The translations under genes were made by a program, and so were the position numbers. A stretch of 64,000 nucleotides of DNA from Sipunculus nudus (lineage: Eukaryota > Annelida > Sipuncula > Golfingiida > Sipunculidae). Below the pieces are notes generated by a model. It was not told where the DNA came from and did not search any database. It saw only the letters and a list, made by a program, of their open reading frames with translations. Every line of letters starts with the position of its first letter. The stretch's first letter is position 1. The stretch lies in the NCBI GenBank assembly GCA_026874595.1, contig CM049318.1, positions 25,756,956 through 25,820,955 on the forward strand. Direction: 5' to 3'. Shown piece after piece: positions 11,576-21,901 of this stretch.

Positions 11576-11884
11576 ATGGCAGAAGAGTCAATGAGGAATA
11601 AGAAGGACGTTTATCTAAAGAAATTTCAATCTCACCACATTTATGAATATTTCCTGTTAATAAAGAAGGCATTCAGTTACTTGAGTGCTACTCCTGATGC
11701 AAAGGTTTGTGTTGAAGGTGCAGCAGGCATTGTGGAAATTAAATGTACCTATCTTGCCAGAAATATGACAATCAACGAAGCGCGTACTGCAGATACATTC
11801 TTGACTATGTGCTGTCCTCTAAGTTGTGGGAGATCTTGTCCCATCTGTTGTGACCATTCTCTGTTGTTCACTGTAAAACAATGA
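11576..11884 (+). CDS. Short protein with a YqaJ-exonuclease-like segment, partial or decayed
   Basis: A 102-residue frame opens 35 bp after a strong acceptor. Residues about 38-70 contain a D41...E54-x-K56 arrangement within a stretch reading GIVEIKC and then ARNMT. This matches the core of YqaJ/lambda-exonuclease-fold nucleases (metal-binding D and ExK). The usual downstream part of the domain is missing: the frame turns cysteine-rich and stops. It is either a truncated relic or an exon in a gene I cannot follow. YqaJ proteins occur as free genes in invertebrates and as second proteins of some DNA transposons (ISL2EU group), so a transposon relic is possible. Function of this copy is uncertain. 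Confidence 0.4.
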   Translation: MAEESMRNKKDVYLKKFQSHHIYEYFLLIKKAFSYLSATPDAKVCVEGAAGIVEIKCTYLARNMTINEARTADTFLTMCCPLSCGRSCPICCDHSLLFTVKQ

Positions 11885-13114
11885 AGAAATATATTGACAA
11901 TCAACTTTACATTCACATTACTAAACTATATTCAGCGGAAACCCATATGGAAAAAGGGAAAGCTACAGGTATGAACTCAATCCATATAGGCCTACATTTA
12001 TCAATATGCGATCTTAAAATACTATGATGACTTGGGCGTATAAAAAAAAGCATTATTCCACTCTAAACTTTGTTGGTACATGTCCCCTAACTATGAAACC
12101 CTATCTGCAGATAAGATTCCATGCACAGAGGGCAGAGCCTTCTTTAAGTACGGATGAATTTATAAGTAAAGTTAGGAAACGTACAATGTCTACCGCTGGC
12201 AAGTCACCACTAATGTGTACAACCTTCAGTATGGTGAGCAGAGATGAAATGCTCCTTAATCTCTCTAAATGAATTTTCTGTATCACTACACGGGATAATT
12301 TATAATCTGATTGCATATTTTTAAAAAAAACTGTATTTAAACTGATTTTTATACAATTAAAAATGACTAATTGACCTGGAGCTGACATTTTTGTAAGCAT
12401 ATAGATCTAAATTTGAAGTTTAAAACAAACTACTGAAGTGAATGAAATCTGATTTGACATTCGGTCTACCTACTATACAGCTATAATTCTGATATCTCTA
12501 CAGATTGAATACCTGTTTGAATTCACGAAACAAATACAGTCGATAACCTGTAAGGGAAAAGTAAAGAGCCATAATAATTTCACCAAAAAAGTGCTTAATT
12601 ATAATGTTTCATAGAAAATATATACTTCAATAGAAACAATTATGTCTCACCACTTCCTTTGTGGTCTAAATGGTTTTCATCTGCTGGTACTTGGACCATT
12701 CCCTCAGATGAATGCTGAAACAAAACCGCAACATATTCAAAAGTTGGACAAGTTTATGCCCGTTATATGCCTTTCTACTCTCTAATAAATTAATTCCACT
12801 AGCAACCCTATACAACTCATGCTAAAACAAGCAGATTTGTGTGGTTTGTGATAAAATAGGCTGTTCTGTCATTAGCGAACCTTGATTCTGTGTTAGGGCA
12901 TGTTTTTCTGTGACTAAAATTACTACACAATATTTGACATTCAAATATTCAGTACTCCCGTTTTCGACTAGAAAGTCATTTTAAATCAGTACTCTGCCTT
13001 ATAACTATATGGTCAAACTAATATAGAACCAGTGACATGACTTGCAGTTGCAACATCAGACAAAATGAATTGATGCTAGTTCATTTATCACAACAGTCAT
13101 TTTGTCACCACCAT
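11885..13114. other. No gene recognised
   Basis: AT-rich. Frames at 12.0-12.4 kb overlap on both strands and show no family I know. A continuation of the YqaJ-like relic was looked for and not found. Confidence 0.5.
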
Positions 13115-14727
13115 TTCACATGCGGTTTGTCATGGGTATAATCATGAATTAAGTTCACATGCGGTTTGTCATGGGTATAATCATGAATTAAGTTCACATG
13201 CGGTTTGTCATGGGTATAATCATGAATAAAGTTCACATGCGGTTTGTCATGGGTATAATCATGAATAAAGTTCACATGCGGTTTGTCATGGGTATAATCA
13301 TGAATAAAGTTCACATGCGGTTTGTCATGGGTATAATCATGAATAAAGTTCACATGCGGTTTGTCATGGGTATAATCATGAATAAAGTTCACATGCGGTT
13401 TGTCATGGGTATAATCATGAATAAAGTTCACATGCGGTTTGTCATGGGTATAATCATGAATAAAGTTCACATGCGGTTTGTCATGGGTATAATCATAAAT
13501 AAAGTTCACATGCGGTTTGTCATGGGTATAATCATGAATAAAGTTCACATGCGGTTTGTCATGGGTATAATCATGAATAAAGTTCACATGCGGTTTGTCA
13601 TGGGTATAATAATGAATTAAGTTCACATGCGGTTTGTCATGGGTATAATCATGAATTAAGTTCACATGCGGTTTGTCATGGGTATAATCATGAATTAAGT
13701 TCACATGCGGTTTGTCATGGGTATAATCATGAATTAAGTTCACATGCGGTTTGTCATGGGTATAATCATGAATTAAGTTCACATGCGGTTTGTCATGGGT
13801 ATAACCATGAATAAAGTTCACATGCGGTTTGTCATGGGTATAAACATGAATAAAGTTCACATGCGGTTTGTCATGGGTATAATCATGAATAAAGTTCACA
13901 TGCGGTTTGTCATGGGTATAATCATGAATAAAGTTCACATGCGGTTTGTCATGGGTATAATCATGAATAAAGTTCACATGCGGTTTGTCATGGGTATAAT
14001 CATGAATAAAGTTCACATGCGGTTTGTCATGGGTATAATCATGAATAAAGTTCACATGCGGTTTGTCATGGGTATAATCATGAATAAAGTTCACATGCGG
14101 TTTGTCATGGGTATAATCATGAATAAAGTTCACATGCGGTTTGTCATGGGTATAATCATGAATAAAGTTCACATGCGGTTTGTCATGGGTATAATCATGA
14201 ATAAAGTTCACATGCGGTTTGTCATGGGTATAATCATGAATAAAGTTCACATGCGGTTTGTCATGGGTAGAATCATGAATTAAGTTCACATGCGGTTTGT
14301 CATGGGTAAAATCATGAATTAAGTTCACATGCGGTTTGTCATGGGTAGAATCATGAATAAAGTTCACATGCGGTTTGTCATGGGTAGAATCATGAATAAA
14401 GTTCAAGTGCGGTTTGTCATGGGTATAATCATGAATAAAGTTCACATGCGGTTTGTCATGGGTATAATCATGAATTAAGTTCACATGCGGTTTGTCATGG
14501 GTAGAATCATGAATTAAGTTCACATGCGGTTTGTCATGGGTAGAATCATGAATTAAGTTCACATGCGGTTTGTCATGGGTAGAATCATGAATAAAGTTCA
14601 CATGCGGTTTGTCATGGGTATAATCATGAATAAAGTTCACATGCGGTTTGTCATGGGTATAATCATGAATAAAGTTCACATGCGGTTTGTCATGGGTATA
14701 ATCATGAATAAAGTTCACATGCGGTTT
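13115..14727. repeat. 39-bp minisatellite, 41 complete units
   Basis: The unit starts ttcacatgcggtttgtcatg and is 39 bp long. From the first unit at 13115 to the last partial unit at 14714 is 1599 bp, exactly 41 x 39, so no unit carries a length change. Substitutions concentrate at two places: aataaag/aattaag, and tataatc against tagaatc or taaaatc. Variant units are clustered, as expected from local unequal exchange or conversion. Because 39 is a multiple of 3, the minus strand stays open for 537 codons with a 13-residue period. There is no good independent evidence that it is translated. Confidence 0.95.
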
Positions 14728-14755
14728 TTTTCTGTGTCCCTAATCAGCCACCGTA
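14728..14755 (-). mobile_element. Terminus of the TACGGTGG long-TIR family
   Basis: The sequence ctgtgtccctaatcagcc followed by accgta is the outer end of the element described at 47414-49371, here directly abutting the 39-bp array through a short T run. Only this end is present; no matching opposite end is seen left of 13115. Confidence 0.7.
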
Positions 14756-14756
14756 A

Positions 14757-15125
14757 TTCGAAGCTGAATTGACATAAAGCAAAGCAACGTTAAAGGGACA
14801 GTATACGTTGAGAGTGCTAACTATTGCAATTAGAACAAAGACCATGTAAACTGTGTTTAACTGAACGGTAATACAATATAATTTATTTAAATCAATCAGG
14901 TTTGTATATCCCCTAAGATAAGGTGAATTGAAGAAAAGTTCAATATAAAATCAATATTTAATTATTCGTATCCGTAAGGAAGATGTCAAAGCCTTAAAAT
15001 ACTGAAACATTCTACCTGAACGGCGAATTCGGATCCATGCCCGTTAAAACACTCAAATAGAAATGTTAAGGTCTGCATGCATGCATTGTTGGAACCTTAT
15101 TATTTAAAAAATACAAACAAATATA
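14757..15125 (+). repeat. Dispersed repeat R370, copy 1
   Basis: About 370 bp from attcgaagctgaattgac onward match 47811-48178 with few differences (shared: actgaacggtaatacaat, gtatatcccctgagataagg-like, gtaaggaagatgtcaaagcc, gcatgcatgcattg). Here it lies just outside a TACGGTGG-family terminus; at 47.8 kb it lies inside the complete element. Confidence 0.85.
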
Positions 15126-15349
15126 CGCTTTAGCCAAGCACATTTGGCACAACACCTGTCTTCTGTCGGAAAGGGCACACGTGATTCATGGAATCATACG
15201 TCGCAGTTATTTCCTTCACAGCCCACTATGTTTTCCCAACAATCAGGCATTTTGCAGGGACATGTAATTTTAAGTGCTAACAAGTGAGAGTCAAATTTAG
15301 TGGCTCTCCTTCTGTATCTTGAAGGGAAGGGAAAGAACGACCCTGTTAA
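15126..15349. other. Spacer, nothing recognised
   Basis: No feature seen. Confidence 0.4.
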
Positions 15350-16560
15350 ACTAGGGACCCATGGGTCTCAAAGCTCAGCTGAATTTGATTGAGGGGATAT
15401 TTATGAGCTTTTTCAAAATGTGGTTCCAGTGACCTAACCAATGACCTTGTGTCCAAAAATTTGAGAAGTTACTCTCCATGAACGTACAGAATTTAGGTTA
15501 TCTTAACAATCTTTGAAAAAGTTATGTTGACCGTGGAACAGGAAACTTCAGAATCTTCTGATTTCTTCCAAATTGGGCAGGTAAGCCATGAGTGATAGAT
15601 GTAATGTTTGCGAGAGTGTATCACTGTAGTTTGGTGGCGTCAAGATAAAGGCACAACGGGCGAGTAAAAAATAGAAACAAGGCCTACAGCCCTAATGCAA
15701 ACCTGTGCAATGGGATATACACCAGGTGTATATCAATGCCGGACCATTACTTTTCAAGTACATGTGAACCATGTATATGAACAATGCAAGTACTGAACAA
15801 TTTGAACAAGAATCAATCACACAATCATCACTGCTTAAATACTGGCATGGGTGCGCACAAAACAAAAATGAATGATTATATAAAGCTTATCTGCCCCAAA
15901 TCAAATTGAATGATATATACTATAACCTTTCCTTTTCATATCATTGTTGACGGTACGATGATACTTGAGCTTTTGTATCAAATTTTACATTATTCTGGGG
16001 GGTACTTTGCAGCCCAATAGCTCCAAGGATATGGGTCACAGAGACCTAATTTCCCGTTTTCAAGGAGATTTTTCATGGACCTCCCTGGATGTTAAGTTTG
16101 AAGATGTAGGTCCAGTGGTTAAGATTTTTGTCCTTTTAACAGATGACAGTTTCATTGCAGATCTGCAAAAAAGAGAAAAAAAATTGTAAAATTTCGAAAA
16201 TATAAAGGTGGCACCACCAGTCTGCAGGAAGTGATGGAACATCCCATGATCAATATTCATGCAAAGAATCATGGTGATCAATGCAGTGGTTATTCAGATA
16301 CTTGAGCTTTTGTATCAAATTTTGCATTATTCTGGGGGGTAATTCGGAGCCCCATAGCTCCAAGGATATGGATAACAGAGACCTAATTTCAGGTTTCGAA
16401 GGAGATTTTTCATGGACCTCCCTGGATGTCAGGTTTGAAGATTCCAGGTCCAGCGGTTACGATTTGTGCCCTGTTAACGGACGGCCGGACGAACGGACGG
16501 ACTACGGACAAAGAGTGATCGCTATAACTCAGATGACTTTCAGTCAGCTGAGCTAAAAAC
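15350..16560 (+). mobile_element. Element R3, copy 1 (short inverted ends, internal repeats)
   Basis: It begins ggacccatgggtctcaaagc, leading to ctcagctgaa, and ends gtcagctgagctaaaaa, so the ends carry a short inverted AGCTCAGCTGA. The inside holds repeated modules (tctggggggtact..., cagagacctaatttc, tttttcatggacctccctgg, ggtggcaccaccagtctgca). Before the end comes a run of cggacgg followed by acaaagagtgatcgctata. The same start and finish are found at 35645-37549. No protein is encoded; probably non-autonomous. Confidence 0.7.
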
Positions 16561-16643
16561 CACTTAGATAAATCCTGTAATCAATGTACTGTAAACAATA
16601 TGTAATCTTGTAAACAGTGTATGAAAAAACAATGTGTCCCAAA

Positions 16644-16686
<43 letters not shown>
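16644..16686. repeat. (TA)n microsatellite
   Basis: TA run directly adjoining the inverted-repeat element that starts near 16683. Confidence 0.95.
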
Positions 16687-16694
<8 letters not shown>

Positions 16695-17150
16695 GGCTTT
16701 TTATTCGCGAGGGTTTTAATTTTGCGATATTCGCGAATGTGAAATAATCGCGAATATGAAACCCTCGGGAATAAGATGCCCCATCAAGCACGATGAAGAA
16801 AATGATGCATCTGCGCAAATAATTATACCCGTGGGAAAAAAAAACTTATCAGCAACCTCATCTGTGCATAGTATCGAAAATTGGACTTGCATACAAGCAT
16901 TACTTATTATAAAACACGGTTTATTCGCAGGGTTATATCAAACGTAACACAATTCATTAATTTATGGCTGACCGAGAAATGAGTGAGGTATTGTAGGATT
17001 TATTTTAAATTAAAAATCAAAACAAATACTAGTGTACCTAGATTTTATCGGCACTGGAGAAATAGCGAAAATTAAACCCTCGCGAAACGTTCAAAATGAA
17101 GAAATCGCGAAATTTCAGCATCGCGAATATAAAGGTAACAACAGTGTATA
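16683..17150. mobile_element. TCGCGA-rich inverted-repeat element
   Basis: The left end reads tatactgtagttggcttttt then attcgcgaggg. The right end, read on the minus strand, is TATACACTGTTGTTACCTTT then ATATTCGCGA. Both arms carry several cgcga words and the inverted phrase aaaccctcgcga. About 468 bp without coding capacity, so MITE-like. It sits at the edge of a TA run, and a TA target would be consistent. Confidence 0.6.
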
Positions 17151-17255
17151 TCAGTATATTCACAAAGAATGATTATGTTGTAGTGTTTTTAACATCTTGA
17201 TCAGTTAATATGATTTACCAAGGGAACCTTAATTATATCCAGGGAAAACAAAGTT

Positions 17256-18115
17256 TTGCGGATACTCGGTTTTCAGCCGGACGCCTCCGCCGCCGCATTG
17301 GTTTCCGGAAAACTCCTTCGTAACTACTGGACGGAATTTTATGAAACTCGGAATTATAATCCAGTCACATGTAAACTGCTGCGTCTTCTGTTTAGGTTGA
17401 GCTCTGACTTCTGTCCATCTGTGCGTCTGTTTTCACACACAAGCCTATATATATATATTGGGACTCGTTTGACCAATCTCGCTGAAATTTTGCACGAGTA
17501 TAGCTTTATATCATACAAAAAACAGGTGGCGCCATCTACAAGTCTTACAAAGAGTCCATCTGTTCGTCTGCCTTGAGTTCAAATCACTCATATCTCAGTA
17601 GTTCTTTGACTTTTTTAACTGAAATGTTGAATGTGTATACATATTTGATAGATTTCTCATTTATATGACAGATGGCGCCACCTACAATCGCGTTTACGCT
17701 GCAGACATCCATGCTTACATCTCAGGACTGATTCGACATATCGGCCTTATGCAAATTTTGTGGCCGAACCTACAACCATTTTTGCGTACTGTCTTATCAT
17801 ACAAAAAACAGGTGGCGCCATCTACAAGTCTTACAAAGAGTCCATCTGTTCGTCTGCCTTGAGTTCAAATCACTCCTAACTCAGTAGTGGTTTGACGTAT
17901 CCACCTGAAATATTTCATGTGTATATATCTTGGATAGCTTTCTTGTTCAAATGACAGGTGGCGCCACCTACAATCACGTTTACGTGGCAGACATCCATGC
18001 TAATATGCAACACATCTCACTCTTTTTCCCCTTTCCACTCAATCCATGCCTCACTTCACCCATACCTCTCTGATTTAACGGATACACGTGGTCGCTGGTC
18101 GACTACCTGTATTCT
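17256..18115 (-). repeat. Modular repeat R4, inverted copy
   Basis: Contains at least three modules, each with a caggtggcgcca(t/c)cta box. An 80-bp block beginning tatcatacaaaaaacaggtg occurs twice (17513 and 17797) almost unchanged. The end (tccatgcctcacttcaccca, then a cacgtggtcgctgg block) is the reverse complement of 41486-41600. Frames across it are translated repeat. Confidence 0.75.
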
Positions 18116-18600
18116 AGTTCTTTGGGTTTTTTTTTTTTTTTTGGTTTTTGATTTGTCAAAACATGTCTTTATGTAGATCAAAGCCAGTACCTGTAAATGG
18201 TTTAGTATCTATTGCTTATAGGGCCAGTTGTCCACAGCTATTATGTAAATTTGATTGGGTCTTATTTCATCAAAGCATATTGATCACGGGTTATGACGCG
18301 CCGGTGGTGGACAAACACGAGGACAGACAGACACATGCACTGTATGAGAGTATAGCCAGCAACATGACGTCATCTCCGGCTTGGTGGTGAAGGTAATGAC
18401 ATCACAATATCGTCCGTTGCTGGACCTGTCATGACCTATTAAGCCCTGGGTAGCGGATGGAGGACTTATTTTGTTACTGGTTAAATCCACTTTCTTCCTC
18501 TTTGATTAGAACAAAAACAGCCTTATGAAAATATATGTGTTTTGTATTAGTGCCTGAAGTAGTCAATTGCCATGGTTTAATGTTTATCTTACTTCATTCA
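18116..18600. other. No gene recognised
   Basis: T run at 18127-18143, then unique-looking sequence with short overlapping frames only. Confidence 0.45.
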
Positions 18601-18609
18601 TGAGTCTCC

Positions 18610-18830
18610 GTTCATCCTCTCTCTCTCTCTGAGTGCACGTGTCTCTTGCTGCGTCTCTCTCTCTTTATCTTACATTGTCTCTCTTTGCCTATTTTTTATT
18701 CGTACCCTCTTCTTTCTCTTTCACTTTCTTCACTCTCTCTCTCTCCATGTTTTGCTCCCCGCCGCCGCCGCCCCCCACCCCCTCTCTCTCTCTCTCTCTC
18801 TCTCGCTCTCTCTCTCTCTCCACACCACCG
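18610..18830. repeat. CT-rich low-complexity tract
   Basis: Runs of (CT)n and (TCTC)n with a CCGCCGCCG patch; strand-asymmetric pyrimidine tract. Confidence 0.9.
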
Positions 18831-19619
18831 CAAATGAATGTTTATACCGGGACAGGACTGTAGACCTACAAGCCTTTTCCCCTATTTACAAGCTTTCTCC
18901 TGCACAGTTTTATAATCCTTTTGCTGTGTAATTAGACATAAAACTACACTCTTTCACACCAGATTCGGCCCTGTTTACAATTGTCCGCCTCGGCTATACT
19001 AAGTAATATAATGTCAGTCCTAAGGTTACGTATATTGAAATTGATGTCCATACAATGAGAGTTGCAGTAATATAATCCACGACAATATCGAGATAATACT
19101 GGCCCCCATGGAGTTGTAACAACTATTCGGTACTTAATTTGAACTTCGATGGAGAGGTTGGTAAGTTTGAACCCCACCTGACGGGGGGGGGGGTTCCTTT
19201 TTAGCACATTTTGCTTCATTATGTTACGGTAACCCCCCCCCCCCCCCTATCACACACAAACACTTCGCGGGAGTTGTGGACCTTTGACAGGGTATGACTT
19301 TCGTTAAAACGGCACACCTGTCCCCTCCTACCAATCTTAGATCAACCCCCGGCTGTTACCAGACACTTGTATCACTGTTGCTTGTTCCTGTTCATCAGGA
19401 AATTAGAGCGGGCCGCATGTGTGCATCATTTGCTCATCATCATTCACCCACCATATGTTTCTTCACAACACCGGATCTTCGTTGCGGAAGGATTTTATTA
19501 AGAAAAATGTGAAATATAAAATGCTTTCTGAAGGTTTAAAATTAAATAAGCTGTAAAACCGTAATGTTTTCACGTGTCTCACCAGAAAAATGCCTGAGGA
19601 TTTTTAACTAAATTTTCGA
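18831..19619. other. No gene recognised
   Basis: Contains homopolymer G (19183) and C (19232) runs. No supportable gene. Confidence 0.5.
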
Positions 19620-20900
19620 TTAGTTTACATCATGAACTCAACACCGATGTAACTAAGATGACATGAGCATTCTCAAATATTGTGACATTTCACTTTATTT
19701 TTCACCCTAGTTAAACCTCCGCCAGGTGATGTAAGGTATTATACTTTATCCTGATTTGTCTTTCAGCAATTTTTATCTCAACCAAGCGGCATTGTTATGT
19801 TTTTGGCGGCGTTGGTTTGTCTGTGTGTTTGTCTGTTAGCAACATTACTCAAAAGATGATTGACGGATTTTTATTACATTTTTAGAATCGCTCGGCAAAA
19901 ATACAAGGAACAATTGATAAAATGTTTGGGGTAAATAACCCTGGAATGCGTGTTTTATGGGGTTTTATACCACATTTGTTAACACGGTTACGTAACATGT
20001 GATATTGCCATCTTTGGGGTGCGAGTCGTGACGTCACAGAGGACAATGACGTCACCCTACGTGTACGTGCCGTTTCTCTGAAAGGTGTCAGTAAGTCAAC
20101 GTACAGCATGGGAGCCTTTTTATAAGGAAAAATGTTGCATTTCTGGCAATGCCTTGTGGAGGTAGGCCTTCATTATAATGAGTTGGCGGAGGTCTGCGTT
20201 CTCTGAGCACATATGTAGTTTCCAAAAGTTTCGTTGATTTCATTTAACATTTTTGACCATCACTCATTAGGCAAACACTTTAGGGACAATCCTTCAAATT
20301 TTTAGGGTAATACGGATCATTATAACAAAATTGACCTCAAAGGATTCGGTCTCTTTAGTTTACCATTATAATAATACCATTATAATATAATTTCATTATA
20401 TCAGAGCTATTTGTCGCTATTAGCGGGTGGTTTTGGTACAGGAGGGGACCGGGAGTAAACTACACACCGAATAACCGATATCAGTTATTGGTTCAAACCC
20501 ATCTTAAGATGGGTCAGGCCCAATAACCGATCAACAATATCAATGTGAAACAGGCCCATTTCTATAGCTATGTTCATTTACTGATAATGATATATTTTAT
20601 ATACATCTCATCTGTTATATCAAAAATAAAAAGACATATTTAAATTGATTTGAATTTATTTAAAAAAAATAATAAAATCCAGGAACAAGGTACAGAGCTT
20701 TCGCAGGTTTAACTTTACACTCATCAGCTACTTTCTATACATATAGTACAGTGAAATATAAAAACCATAGTACTCTTGGATTAAATATGAACATTTTGTT
20801 CATCTTTTTATTATTTGTTTTAATTCAAAGCTTCAAGTGTGCATCGGTATATCATGAGCAGATAATGGATCTGAACCATCTTAAAATATGTGCGTGTGTT
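19620..20900. repeat. TRIM duplication unit 2, distal 3' flank (block A) with an insertion
   Basis: Matches 2620-3300 and 35400-38045. Relative to the other units it is interrupted from about 19772 to 20215, between gtctttcag... and ...aaaagtttcgttg, by roughly 440 bp containing ttggcggcgttggtttgtct and ttggcggaggtctgcg. The insert is most likely another dispersed repeat. Confidence 0.75.
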
Positions 20901-21429
20901 CAAAATCTGATATAAATCCTGATTCAAGGAATACTATCCAAGTAAATATCCCTGACAAAAGGCCAATGAGGAAGGCGCGGAAACATTCAAATTAATTTCG
21001 AAAATGTCTACATTTCCTTAACGAATGTACAACGATTTTCGAGAAAACAGAAATATCTTAATTAATTTGAATTAATTAACTACAATACACCCTTCTGGGG
21101 CTGGGGCAGTTTGAGAAACGATGAAGTAGGTATGTCCATAAATACATACAGCTATATGAGTAACCCGTCGTCACTCATGATGGTCGGGGTCATATGTGAC
21201 CCTACGGTATTTGCTGTGTCGGACTGCTGGTAATAAAGTATACATGTACATAGCAGAATTTTATGAGAGTCCTGGCGGAATCTTCTCTTCATCTCTGACT
21301 ACTTCTTTATTATTAATAAACATTGTTATAATTGTTATTAGTAGTAGAAGCGGTAGTAGTTTTGCACTAAACTAAATAATGTAAGACAATGGTGTCTAAA
21401 TCAGCAGTAACGCTGAGTATGCGCACATT

Positions 21430-21431
<2 letters not shown>
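20901..21431. other. No gene recognised
   Basis: AT-rich sequence between block A and the TA run; no feature supported. Confidence 0.45.

Positions 21432-21511
<80 letters not shown>
21432..21511. repeat. (TA)n microsatellite downstream of TRIM copy 2
   Basis: The longest of the three equivalent TA runs (compare 3601-3634 and 38872-38928). Confidence 0.95.
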
Positions 21512-21514
<3 letters not shown>

Positions 21515-21901
21515 ATAATAACATCATAACAATAATATAATTTACACTAAAAGGAAACATAAATGACGATTTCATGATAAGATACATCATACTAAGATAT
21601 TTACTAGGTCACGTGAATATATCATTATATAGTTCCTTGTGCTTACTTAAGAAGTAATAAGTCTAGATCCCTCCGTTCCGGCTGGGTTTTTTTTTTTATT
21701 TCGTACCATGGTATTTTATATCCATGATTCTACGATTTTAAGCTCATTAAAAAATCCGAATTCATATAATCTGGACAATAATTCTTTGTACCTTATATTT
21801 ATTTTCATGTATCCAAGGTTTGTTAAAACAAACTGCTCATATAGATCTTTCAACAGACTCTCCGGTTGGAGTACGCACGATAAACGTATAGAGCAAGCAA
21901 G

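Noticed and set aside
13105-14718. 537-residue minus-strand frame read as a repetitive protein gene
   Set aside because: The frame is a direct result of a 39-bp repeat whose unit lacks a stop; there is no unique N-terminus, no signal and no splice or promoter context. Kept only as a finding to test.
19715-20193. Apparent inverted ends acctccgcca / tggcggaggt as a MITE
   Set aside because: Comparison with TRIM unit 3 shows the paralogue-defined insertion begins near 19772, inside the supposed element, so the match of ends is probably chance.
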